NCBI GenBank assembly: GCA_030019335.1
Contig: JASEET010000009.1
Location: 1-44,682, forward strand
Direction of reading: 5' to 3'
DNA from: Candidatus Bathyarchaeia archaeon
GTDB lineage: Archaea > Thermoproteota > Bathyarchaeia > Bathyarchaeales > Bathycorpusculaceae
Length of the DNA stretch: 44,682 nt
Shown here: positions 35,144-42,718 of the stretch, piece by piece
How positions within the stretch are numbered: position 1 is the stretch's first letter
Layout of the letters: the number at the start of each line of letters is the position of its first letter
Translations under genes and position numbers: made by a program
The notes under the pieces: model-generated
Told to the model about the DNA's origin: nothing
Databases searched by the model: none
The model's input: the letters and a program-made list of their open reading frames with translations, nothing else

Positions 35144-35395
35144 GTGGAGAGTTGGCAACCTTTAGGGAAAGGACGAAGAACAGCTTATGTGCGTTTGAAA
35201 AGTCACGCAAAAGATATAAAAAGACACTTCAGGAATGCATCATCTTTTTTGGTTAAATGCCAGATTATTGGACCGTACGTAGAGAAAGGTGTCTTGCGTG
35301 GTTCTGTATGCCCTTGGGAAATTGGCGCGTTGGATACATATGGTTTCACTATAGTCGAGGATTTCCATGATACCTTAGAAGCAATCTGGGTCTAG
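35144..35395 (+). CDS. Hypothetical protein
   Basis: 83 residues from GTG 35144. Basic N-terminal half (GKGRRTAYVRLKSHAKDIKR) then IIGPYVEKGVLRGSVCPWEI. No family recognised. First of two genes in the module between att copies 4 and 5; the next begins 51 bases later on the same strand. Confidence 0.4.
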   Translation: MESWQPLGKGRRTAYVRLKSHAKDIKRHFRNASSFLVKCQIIGPYVEKGVLRGSVCPWEIGALDTYGFTIVEDFHDTLEAIWV

Positions 35396-35446
35396 TCATA
35401 CTATACCAAAATTTCAAAGAACTTTGCCTACAGGCCAAATATCCAA

Positions 35447-36181
35447 ATGGGGTGGGAGTACATTACAGCTAACTTCCCACGTTTCATACCACCCTCCAAG
35501 GAAGATGAAGGACTTTATGATTACGCGTGGCTGACTCTCAGCGGTTCCATGTACGAAAAGGTTTTCGCGGACAAGAGCTATCGAAAATGGATTGAGATCG
35601 CTGGAGACAGACTTGCCTGTTACATGTCGTCCATTCGTTCGGTTCGAGGGCGAGAATATTATGACCCTTGGCGGATGGTAGTGTGCTTAGCTTCAGCAGC
35701 GCAATCCTTGGAACATCTTGAATGGTTGGAAGTAGCACAAAAATTCGTTCAACAGAAGGTTATCGAAGAGCAGACGCCTTTCTCGAGCGTTGAGAAAGAA
35801 CCTCGCCATAAGGGGCCTGGGGGTCACGACTTCTTTTCCAGTAACGCAAACAAGGCACTTGCACTTTTGTCTTGCTTTCCATCCCAGACTGTCGCCACGG
35901 AAATTGCTGTGAATAAATTTCTGCCCGCAACGCCAAAAAGCTTTCTAAAGCGGCATGCAGACGAAAATGCATGGAATGCAAACGTGGCCACAGCTCTGGG
36001 AAAAAGCTACTTACTTACAGGTGAAGAAGAGTTCCTTTGCCGATACTTTTCGATAATGGATGAACTCAAGAAGAGGGCCTCTCAGAACTCATTTGCTCTC
36101 GGTCGTTGTGACGGATATCCCGTAAAAGAATCTTGGGTCACCTGTTTCTTCGCATATGCATATGCTTCTGTCATTGCTTGA
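35447..36181 (+). CDS. Hypothetical protein, mostly alpha-helical
   Basis: 244 residues. Contains DEGLYDYAWLTLSGSMYEKV, YYDPWRMVVCLASAAQSLEH, DENAWNANVATALGKSYLLT and KESWVTCFFAYAYASVIA. The repeated aromatic helical pairs suggest an alpha/alpha-barrel-like fold, but no family is recognised and no catalytic residues can be named. Second cargo gene of its module. Confidence 0.5.
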   Translation: MGWEYITANFPRFIPPSKEDEGLYDYAWLTLSGSMYEKVFADKSYRKWIEIAGDRLACYMSSIRSVRGREYYDPWRMVVCLASAAQSLEHLEWLEVAQKFVQQKVIEEQTPFSSVEKEPRHKGPGGHDFFSSNANKALALLSCFPSQTVATEIAVNKFLPATPKSFLKRHADENAWNANVATALGKSYLLTGEEEFLCRYFSIMDELKKRASQNSFALGRCDGYPVKESWVTCFFAYAYASVIA

Positions 36182-36263
36182 ATTCAATAGCTAGAAACTG
36201 ACCTCTCGGGTGAACATCGAAAACGCTACTGGAATTTCGCTGTTTTGATTGCGATTTCATAAG

Positions 36264-36370
36264 CTTTTACTCGCAAAACGATAGTGTCTGACGATGTTTG
36301 AACCGAGAGTTTGAAGTTATCCCGGGCTACTATTATACCGTGGATAGGTCGAGGTTTAAATTCTCGGTTT
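36264..36370 (+). repeat. att copy 5, both arms; inverted partner of copy 6
   Basis: Left arm AACCGAGAGTTTGAA (36301-36315), core CCGGGCTACTA (36322-36332, one mismatch), right arm GGTTTAAATTCTCGGTTT (36353-36370). The arms are inverted repeats of each other. Upstream bases TTACTCGCAAA (from about 36269) also occur, inverted, beside copy 6, so the homologous block is about 100 bases. Confidence 0.8.
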
Positions 36371-36439
36371 TTTAACTTTGCGGGCACATATTTTTAAGCG
36401 AGCATTAAGAAATGTTTTTCTTTAGAGGTGATTTATTAT

Positions 36440-37063
36440 ATGGAAAAAGCTTCATCGCTGTTAAACATCATAAAGTCTCGAAGATCTATACGACGCTTTA
36501 AGTTTGATTCGGTTCCAAGAGAATATTTGGACATGATTCTGGAAGTTGCGAGATGGGCTCCATCAGCAGGGAACTGTCAGCCATGGAGATTTATTGTCGT
36601 CTCAGAGGTGAACATCTTAGAGAAGATAGGCGAAATTTATCAGGATATGCGTGCAGGCGATATTAAAGGAGCCCCACCAAGTAGCGACTATTACAAAGCG
36701 ATGAGCGAAAGGGTTAGAACCAATTTCTATAAGAACATATTTACAACGGCGCCTCTTCTTATTGTTGTCTGTGCAGACGCTGAACAATCATTCCGTTCGA
36801 GAACTTGGGCGATGGATTGTTCAATAGCCACGCAAAACATGCTGTTAATGGCACATGCGTTGGGGCTCGGCTCGGTTATCATAGATTTTCAACGTCCAGA
36901 GCATGAAACCTTGCTGAAGAAAGTCAGAGATTTGTTGGGGGTACCTGATGGAATTAAACTTATGTTCATGCTACCCGTAGGCTACCCGGATGAAGAACCC
37001 GCTCCACCCCGTCGCATGGAGCTAAGCCAGATAGTATACCTCGAAAAATACGGTCACAAGTAA
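36440..37063 (+). CDS. Nitroreductase family FMN-dependent oxidoreductase
   Basis: 207 residues from ATG 36440, with AGAGGTGAT upstream. IIKSRRSIRRFKFDSVPREY is the FMN-phosphate-binding start, ARWAPSAGNCQPWRFIVV the family signature, and GLGSVIIDFQRPE with LMFMLPVGYPDEEPAPPRR the end. It reduces nitro, quinone or related compounds with NAD(P)H; substrate unknown. First gene after att copy 5. Confidence 0.9.
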   Translation: MEKASSLLNIIKSRRSIRRFKFDSVPREYLDMILEVARWAPSAGNCQPWRFIVVSEVNILEKIGEIYQDMRAGDIKGAPPSSDYYKAMSERVRTNFYKNIFTTAPLLIVVCADAEQSFRSRTWAMDCSIATQNMLLMAHALGLGSVIIDFQRPEHETLLKKVRDLLGVPDGIKLMFMLPVGYPDEEPAPPRRMELSQIVYLEKYGHK

Positions 37064-37214
37064 AGTGCGGAGGATAGCGCTATAACTCGAATTTAAACCC
37101 ACCATTTGATGGTTGACAGCAAATTTTTGAGGGCAAGAGAAATATGTGGTGACAGATGTCATGACATAATGTTTCTCGTTCCGCTAGAAATTCCGATAGA
37201 ATCAACATTTCGCT

Positions 37215-37682
37215 TTATTCTAACACCTTCTCGAGAAATAGGTCGTATCCCCAGGCTTTGGCGCCCTTATCAACAACTTTGTAGCCCAATTTTTTATAGA
37301 AGCTTATTGCCCAATGCGCATTCATATCTACGTAGGGGACTCTTAGCTTTTCGAACCCAAGCTTTATTGCCTCGCCCTCGATATATTTCACTAGCGATGT
37401 TCCGATTCCCTTTCTTTGATGTTCAGGCAGAACATAAACAAAGCGAACACTTCCTGAATGATCGATTTCAGTCTGTAAGGCAGCGACACCTACAGCCATG
37501 TCTTCCAGTTCATAAATATAAAAGCGCATCTCCTCAAATTTCTTCAAAATATCTTCATAAGTGAACACAGGTTCCTTAAAGTACTCTGGCGGAATGATTT
37601 TCCGGTAGGCCTCGGCATTACTTCTATTTATTACACACAAAACTTTTGAAGCATCGCTAACATTTGCTTTGCGAATACTCAT
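37215..37682 (-). CDS. GNAT N-acetyltransferase
   Basis: 155 residues. VRFVYVLPEHQRKGIGTSLV is the acetyl-CoA-binding motif and HWAISFYKKLGYKVVDKGAK the C-terminal part. Typical of RimI-like single-domain enzymes; substrate unknown. Convergent with the nitroreductase gene, in the module between att copies 5 and 6. Confidence 0.87.
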   Translation of the reverse strand: MSIRKANVSDASKVLCVINRSNAEAYRKIIPPEYFKEPVFTYEDILKKFEEMRFYIYELEDMAVGVAALQTEIDHSGSVRFVYVLPEHQRKGIGTSLVKYIEGEAIKLGFEKLRVPYVDMNAHWAISFYKKLGYKVVDKGAKAWGYDLFLEKVLE

Positions 37683-37814
37683 AATATTATAGCATAAAAG
37701 ATGTTAACTATTTATCTTTTAACGTACAAATAAAACGTGATAATGGAAATTCTAGAAAATTTCATATGTCACGACGTTTTCGCCAAAAAGCCGTAAAACA
37801 AGCTTAGTTATGGA

Positions 37815-38026
37815 TGGTGCGGGGGATTAGAAAGTATGGCAACCGTTTTCTCTGGTGCTTGTTGAGTTTGTGGTTGGCTGAAGGTTCCTGTTTAAACCTA
37901 GTCCTCTGAGACCCCGGGTTAGAGTGGACCGTAAGATGAGCGGCTACTGTAATGGTCTAAAGAGACTCGATAGGAGGTTGCCGCCTGTGATTCAGCCATC
38001 AATTGAATGGGAGGTGAATGGGAAGA
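37815..38026 (+). other. Probable left-end non-coding region of an IS110-family element
   Basis: About 200 bases without a coding frame precede the transposase start, with GC-rich patches (CTCTGAGACCCCGGG, GATAGGAGGTTGCCGCC) that can fold. IS110 elements carry such a region before the transposase, and in several it encodes the bridge RNA that pairs with target and donor. The assignment here is inferred from position. The left boundary is not defined. The remaining bases 37683-37814 show nothing. Confidence 0.4.
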
Positions 38027-38138
38027 ATGAGGTATGTAGGAATAGATGTTCACAAGAACTTCTGTCAATTCGCCATGATGGATGATACAGGGCATATAGT
38101 CAAGGAGGAAAGATTCCCTAACACAGATGAAGGCATAA
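38027..38138 (+). pseudogene. IS110-family transposase, N-terminal stump
   Basis: From ATG 38027: MRYVGIDVHKNFCQFAMMDD, then TGHIVKEERFPNTDEG. GIDVHK with the first Asp of the DEDD catalytic site is the hallmark of IS110/IS1111 transposases. Homology ends near 38138, where the reversed end of a ThiL fragment begins, so the element was cut by a deletion or insertion. Confidence 0.88.
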
Positions 38139-38925
38139 CCTTTTCCTCTCCACCGTAAAGCGCCAACTCTAATGGGTCAAGGTTATGGGTTTCAGCAAAC
38201 TTTTCAGCCTCATCGGCTATTGGAAGTTTATTAATTAAGAAGCCCACTTTGCTAGCCCTTGCAATTTCATGAAGGCTCCATGCTAAGCCATCACTTGAGT
38301 CTATGGATGCCGTAACCGCTTTTATTTGGCTTAGGGCTAAACCCTCTTTTAAACGGGCTTTTGGCATCAAAACTGATTCAACAAGCGCACGGCGAATTTT
38401 AGCTGGGGCCTCAAACCCATCAACAAGAATTTTTAACCCAGCTGCTGTTTTACCGAAAAAGCCAGTAACCGCAACAATATCTCCGTGTTTTGCCCCGCTC
38501 CGCAGCACAACCTCCGTCTTTTTGGCTATTCCAAAGAGGGAAATGCTGATTACAAGGTTTGAGGCTTCGTTTGTGTCTCCTCCAATAATGTAACCACTCA
38601 TGTTCTCAATTATGCCAATTATAGGAGTGCTTAGTTGTCTGGCGAAAGTTACAGCCTTCTTCATCACAACCTGTGAAACTTCAGATGGTATCGTGACTAT
38701 TATCACACCATCCATATCTGGAATTAGTTGCATAACGCTCAGTGGTTCATCGCCTGTTCCCGGTGGGAGATCTATAAACAGAAATTCGAGGTCTCCCCAC
38801 GTTATATCGGACAAAAACTGTTGAATGGCCTTCATTTTCAATGGACCACGCCAAATTACAGGTGTCTCATCGCCTGAAAGCAAGAAGTCCATGGATACAA
38901 CTTTAATTCCCAGAGGCCCCATCAC
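38065..38925 (-). pseudogene. Mrp/NBP35-ThiL in-frame chimera of two gene fragments
   Basis: Residues 1-110 are the middle of an Mrp/ApbC-type P-loop ATPase (GPLGIKVVSMDFLLSGDETP, FLFIDLPPGTGDEPLSVMQL, PIIGIIENMSG); the homology extends upstream to about 38964 (LQANPIGVFPV). From residue 111 it is thiamine-monophosphate kinase ThiL (GGDTNEASNLVISISLFGIA, RSGAKHGDIVAVTGFFGKTA, SIDSSDGLAWSLHEIARASK, LYGGEE). The last 24 residues read antisense through the IS110 stump. Both parents lack their ends: Walker A of Mrp and the N-terminus of ThiL are missing. No function is expected. Confidence 0.85.
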
Positions 38926-38977
38926 GGGAAATACGCCTATGGGATTAGCTTGAAGCCTTGGGCTACTGGTCTCCCGA

Positions 38978-39187
38978 ATGGGCAGGCGGAGGAAGAATAC
39001 GAGAAATCAAAGTGGGGAAAAAGGAATCTTGACGTTGTCTGTGGGCCAGTACAATATGGAAATAACCTTTCCAAACACAAACATTACCGATTTTGGAGCC
39101 CAAGTATCAGTGTCTTGCGTGCATGAAGGATCAGAAATCCATGCATCCTTTGAACTGGAAAGTCTCGAGGTAATCCCCTCAGCTTGA
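38978..39187 (+). CDS. Small hypothetical protein
   Basis: 69 residues: basic start (GRRRKNTRNQSGEKGIL), then a strand-rich part (YNMEITFPNTNITDFGAQVS, VSCVHEGSEIHASFELESLE). No family recognised. It lies between the Mrp fragment and att copy 6 and has no clear promoter. Confidence 0.35.
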   Translation: MGRRRKNTRNQSGEKGILTLSVGQYNMEITFPNTNITDFGAQVSVSCVHEGSEIHASFELESLEVIPSA

Positions 39188-39615
39188 CAAATAATCTAAC
39201 TAGCCAGCACTCACGGCACATAGCGGATCAAATCTAAAAGCTCCTGAAATTTGGCTTGTACCTGAAGCTGGAACACTGAATAAACCGTTGCCATTCTCAG
39301 GTCAGAAGAGTGTGGATTTGTTTTAGTTAGTGCGCGAACAGAAAAAAGAGGTGGACGCAGGAGACTTCGCCATTTGACCATTGATGCAAACACAATCCCA
39401 GAACCATCATTAACCCGAGAGTTCGAACGTCGTCCTTATATGGGTTTCATGGTAGCCCCGGGATAGCTTCAAACTCTCGGTTCAAACTTTTCCTGCATCC
39501 TATCAATTTGCGAGTAAGAACTAGCTCAATTGCGTTGAGAACGGCTACGTTTTACTAGTATTTTGTCTATTCACCCGAGAGCTCGAGGTTTTTCGCGATC
39601 ATGTTATAGGGTGCG
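39188..39615. other. Gene-free stretch holding att copy 6
   Basis: A 60-residue reverse frame (39211-39393) has no supporting features and was not called. The stretch contains the inverted att copy (39412-39487) and another arm-like sequence CACCCGAGAGCTCGAGG at about 39572-39588, just before the end of the HExxH gene. This marks the outer edge of the mobile region. Confidence 0.55.
39412..39520 (-). repeat. att copy 6, inverted, both arms
   Basis: On the reverse strand: left arm AACCGAGAGTTTGAA, then GCTAT, core CCGGGGCTACCA (39450-39461, one extra G), TGAAACCCA, and right arm GTTCGAACTCTCGGGTT (39412-39428). The right flank resembles copies 2 and 4, the left flank copy 5. It is the only copy in the opposite orientation. 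Confidence 0.8.
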
Positions 39616-40308
39616 CTAGTCACCTTCACTTAGTCTTTGTACTTCACGTATGAATTCAGCAATGTCATGATAATTGTTCTTATCTCGAAGATAACAGTCC
39701 CATTGTCCTTTAATTCGCTTCGCGCGCCATATCCATTCTGCAAATTGGGGTATCTCATAGTCAAAATATGATCTCCTTACTCCACATCTGAGAGCTATTT
39801 CTTCTTCAATTAGTTGTACAAAAGGGTGAGTCATGGAAGAACCTAAATTACTGTTTTGGTTAAAGATTATGTGAGTCAGTTCGTGAGCAATTGTTTCTGT
39901 GTACCCCCACCCTTTTCTTATTTTTCCCAATATGACTAACGGTAGGCTCTTAAAAGGTGTCTCAGCAAACATGTATGGCACAATGAATATGCTAACGTTA
40001 GGCGTCTTATAGAGGAATCCCGTTAAGTCTTCTATCCATACAAGAACACGTGCCTCGTTCTTCTTCCATTCTTTCTCTATGTTGGAACACATTTGATGAG
40101 CTCTGGTAATATCTTCGAAGTGTTCCCTCATTGCAAGTTGAAGTTTCTTTTTTACGCTACTTTGATTTGATGAAAATATTTTTTCCCATTCACCATATGA
40201 GAGGGCAAAATCACGGATTCCTCGCCTTTGCATTGCGTATGCAATACCAGCTTCCGTAACCTCAAAACGAATGTCTAACCGATTCCTCATCATGGGCGTC
40301 ACTCGCAT
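39616..40308 (-). CDS. HExxH zinc-metallopeptidase-like protein
   Basis: 230 residues. GWGYTETIAHELTHIIFNQN carries HExxH, with downstream Glu residues (VQLIEEEIALRCG) that could give the third ligand as in gluzincins. The N-terminal half is helical and rich in charged residues. No signal peptide, so cytosolic. It overlaps the upstream SPASM-containing frame by 10 bases, so the two were probably co-transcribed; a peptidase next to a SPASM peptide-modifying enzyme is a common layout for peptide natural-product loci. Confidence 0.72.
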   Translation of the reverse strand: MRVTPMMRNRLDIRFEVTEAGIAYAMQRRGIRDFALSYGEWEKIFSSNQSSVKKKLQLAMREHFEDITRAHQMCSNIEKEWKKNEARVLVWIEDLTGFLYKTPNVSIFIVPYMFAETPFKSLPLVILGKIRKGWGYTETIAHELTHIIFNQNSNLGSSMTHPFVQLIEEEIALRCGVRRSYFDYEIPQFAEWIWRAKRIKGQWDCYLRDKNNYHDIAEFIREVQRLSEGD

Positions 40309-41069
40309 TCAGATACCGGTGATTCTTTCTCATATTTTACATTTTCGAAGCAATGGTGAGCAACCTTGAGCAATGCATCTTTGTATAACGACTTGTAAGC
40401 CGAGCAGTACGGGTCTGGAAAAAGCAGGTTTCCATGTTTTAGGTATGCGTTTATTTTACATCCGCCACCACAAAAAAGTCGCCACATGCAACTGTTGCAT
40501 TTTGTTTTCCCTAAAGCCCAACTGCACTTCTTTCTCAAAGTTTTGGAATACAATTTCTCTAAATTGAAGTCTACCTTGGCAGCCCATTCTACGTATACCC
40601 TTGGATCAATGTAAGACTTGAGAGAAGTTCCCAAATTGTACTCTTTTGTTTTATTTGCCAGTTCTATATCAAGTTTGGTCTTATCAATTCTGTTAAGAAC
40701 AGCATCTGTTTTCTTTCCCTGTTTCCTTCTCTCTTCTAACTGAATCTCAAGTTTTTTAAGCCTAGCCTCTTTCTTAGCCAACCTTTCATTAAAATTCGCA
40801 GAAATCATTCGATGATTAGCTACCGTAGCTCCTTCTAAATTAGCCATCTTAGCCTGAAAAACCTCTACGTAGTCAGCATCCTCCTTTTTGACGCCACAGT
40901 TATCTAAGTATTTTTTTTTAACAACTTTCGTGGTTCTCCAAGTTCGGAATACTTTAGCCGTTAACCCGTTCATTTGTTCTGAAATAAACCTAGAAACTTT
41001 CTTAGAATCTAACCCTTCGAAGAGATATTCCTTACATGTTTTAGAATAGTGTTCAATGTTGCTGATCAA
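40299..41069 (-). CDS. Topoisomerase IB catalytic C-terminal part fused to a SPASM domain (fragment)
   Basis: 256 residues. Residues about 1-182 are the catalytic end of type IB topoisomerase: LTAKVFRTWRTTKVV with the catalytic Arg, a long coiled-coil linker (KKLEIQLEERRKQGKKTDAV), and LGTSLKSYIDPRVYVEWAAK with the nucleophilic Tyr, ending at KKCSWALG where topoisomerase IB normally stops. It continues in frame with KTKCNSCMWRLFCGGGCKIN and FPDPYCSAYKSL, a SPASM iron-sulfur domain from a radical SAM peptide maturase. The start is internal to the topoisomerase; the preceding part is in another frame. Confidence 0.82.
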   Translation of the reverse strand: MISNIEHYSKTCKEYLFEGLDSKKVSRFISEQMNGLTAKVFRTWRTTKVVKKKYLDNCGVKKEDADYVEVFQAKMANLEGATVANHRMISANFNERLAKKEARLKKLEIQLEERRKQGKKTDAVLNRIDKTKLDIELANKTKEYNLGTSLKSYIDPRVYVEWAAKVDFNLEKLYSKTLRKKCSWALGKTKCNSCMWRLFCGGGCKINAYLKHGNLLFPDPYCSAYKSLYKDALLKVAHHCFENVKYEKESPVSECE

Positions 41070-41733
41070 AATTGGAGGCGCATTTATGCTTTTTAACCCA
41101 TCTCACTGAATCTTTTCCTAAAAAGTCAAAATGCAAGACATTGCCGTCTATCTTGATGTGTTCTGGTCTTAAAGTTATGGCTCCAACAGTGTCTGCCTCT
41201 CCTGGGTCTTTTTCGTCGCCGACTCTTATGTTTAGGGCGTGGATGAGCCAACAAACTGTTGCTATCTTTCTTCTTTCTTCATTTTTTGATTCCAAATTTT
41301 TCATGATGTGGGCTTCAATTTTTGGGATTACTTTGCCGAGTTTTTCAGCCTTCTTAAATTTTTCCTTCTCCTTTTTCTGTTTGAGATAAGCTGAATCGGA
41401 AAACCAAACATACTTCATTTTTCCAGTAAGTTTGTCTTGCCATTTAGCTATGTACATTTTATCTGGTTCCCAAACAATGGCTTTCCATTTTCCCCTTTTC
41501 GGATGGTCGCCCCTCCCAGAGAATAAGCATGATGGCTCGGCTGTCCAGTTTGCAATTTCTATCTTTTTTCCATCAATAAAGGCGTAGCCAAACTTTTTCT
41601 TTAACGCTTCCCTTTGCGCTTTTCTTTGCTTTGCAAGTTTCTTTTTCTCTCTCTTTGTTAGACCTAGCTTCTTCTGGTTTTCCTTGTCTAAATACTCGAA
41701 AATTTCGGAAAAATCCACACCGTCAACATTCAT
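41053..41733 (-). CDS. Topoisomerase IB core, middle part (split gene)
   Basis: 226 residues. Has EPSCLFSGRGDHPKRGKWKA, the eukaryote/thaumarchaeal-type IB signature, then VWEPDKMYIAKWQDKLTGKM, CWLIHALNIRVGDEKDPGEA and HFDFLGKDSVRWVKKHK with a catalytic Arg. After that the frame changes: the next frame continues INAPPILISNIEHYSKT, so one indel near 41075 breaks the gene. Its start overlaps the end of the N-terminal piece by 4 bases. Confidence 0.83.
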   Translation of the reverse strand: MNVDGVDFSEIFEYLDKENQKKLGLTKREKKKLAKQRKAQREALKKKFGYAFIDGKKIEIANWTAEPSCLFSGRGDHPKRGKWKAIVWEPDKMYIAKWQDKLTGKMKYVWFSDSAYLKQKKEKEKFKKAEKLGKVIPKIEAHIMKNLESKNEERRKIATVCWLIHALNIRVGDEKDPGEADTVGAITLRPEHIKIDGNVLHFDFLGKDSVRWVKKHKCASNFDQQH

Positions 41734-42062
41734 GTAACTTGAGGTTCAAAACAGTTCTCTATGCTCTTTAAATGTTCAACGGAAAAACTAACTAAAAAAT
41801 CTGCAGAAAAATTTTCCAATTTTAACTGGTTTAGGAAATCTTGCATGAAATTTTTGTAAAAAACCTCATCTGGTGGAGTTGGAGAGCGCAATTTCTTTGT
41901 CCATGCCAAAGCTATCTGTTCGCTTTTCAAACCCAATTTTACAGCATGCCCATTAATTTTAATTGCGAAACCCTTATAATCGTATGGTGGAACGTAAATG
42001 CTATTATGCCTCAAAGTTTTCAACGTTTTCACACTTGCCATGTAAAGGTTTTCTTTATTCAC
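41730..42062 (-). CDS. Topoisomerase IB, N-terminal part (split gene)
   Basis: 110 residues: LKTLRHNSIYVPPYDYKGFA, IKINGHAVKLGLKSEQIALA and SPTPPDEVFYKNFMQDFLNQ are the N-terminal region of type IB topoisomerases. It ends ENCFEPQVT with TGA overlapping the ATG of the next piece. In intact relatives the chain continues straight into the FSEIFEYLDKE segment, so this is either a frameshift or a separately translated domain. Confidence 0.83.
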   Translation of the reverse strand: MNKENLYMASVKTLKTLRHNSIYVPPYDYKGFAIKINGHAVKLGLKSEQIALAWTKKLRSPTPPDEVFYKNFMQDFLNQLKLENFSADFLVSFSVEHLKSIENCFEPQVT

Positions 42063-42441
42063 TCTTTCGCTTACTTAAAAATTTCTTGTACAATTTTTCC
42101 ACGGCTTCCCTATTAACAAATCCTTTATGAGGACGAAAACCGCCAGAAAACCCAGAGGGAACGTGCAAAAGTTCATGAATCAAGGTTTTTTCCTTTTCCG
42201 CCTCAGAAAGATTATCAAACCTTTCAGAAATCACTTCAATTATGTAGGATGGTGGAAGGTTTAAAGCTTCTTGCCAAATTTTACCTAAACCATGGATGCG
42301 GGCAACCGTTTGCCTTGACTTAGAACCCTTACTCCTTACACAATAAACAAACTGGGGCACAACATTAAAAAGTTCAAGCATATCAGCAATTTCGTCAACA
42401 TGCCTCTTAATGTCAGGAGCCCTAAAATATTTTATCCGCAT
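42055..42441 (-). CDS. Putative phage-type metallopeptidase
   Basis: 128 residues. EKTLIHELLHVPSGFSGGFR carries HExxH and is followed by RPHKGFVNREAVEKLYKKFL, matching the small putative metallopeptidase family found in archaea and phages. The N-terminus is FRAPDIKRHVDEIADMLELF. It overlaps the topoisomerase N-terminal piece by 8 bases, so these genes share a transcript. Zinc-dependent; substrate unknown. Confidence 0.78.
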   Translation of the reverse strand: MRIKYFRAPDIKRHVDEIADMLELFNVVPQFVYCVRSKGSKSRQTVARIHGLGKIWQEALNLPPSYIIEVISERFDNLSEAEKEKTLIHELLHVPSGFSGGFRPHKGFVNREAVEKLYKKFLSKRKSE

Positions 42442-42530
42442 AAATGCCTTCCTCCACTCACATATGCAAGTACCAAATTTAACTTTAACTCAGTTATAAG
42501 CCCGAACAATCCAATCCAAATGAAAATTAG

Positions 42531-42605
42531 TGGACCGGGCGGGATTCGAACCCGCGGCCTCCACGATGCCAACGTGGCGATCATTCCAGACTGATCTACC
42601 GGCCC
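42531..42605 (-). tRNA. tRNA-Ala (anticodon GGC)
   Basis: On the reverse strand GGGCCGG pairs with CCGGTCC (one G-U), anticodon stem CCACG/CGTGG encloses TTGGCAT giving GGC, and the T arm is GCGGG-TTCGAAT-CCCGC. Discriminator A; CCA is not encoded, unlike tRNA-Gln in this window. No displaced 3' end of this tRNA is seen nearby. Confidence 0.95.
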
Positions 42606-42718
42606 TTGTGAGAGTAAACCGAATGAAAAGCTATTAAGTATTTTGCATGATATGAGCGGGTGAGAAGAATATTTTCTAAAATTTAGTGTTATAATGAAAA
42701 AGAGAAGTTGGAAAATGG

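Noticed and set aside
34211-36370. CRISPR-like spacing of repeats
   Set aside because: The repeats are 0.8-1.3 kb apart, contain a tRNA 3' end and flank genes; no regular short spacers and no cas genes.
37881-37915. GACCCCGGGTT near 37910 as a further att copy
   Set aside because: It shares only CCGGG with the core, without CTACCA or arms.
38978-39187. Extension of the Mrp fragment into a full Mrp gene on the reverse strand
   Set aside because: Homology ends near 38964 and no P-loop motif is found further upstream.
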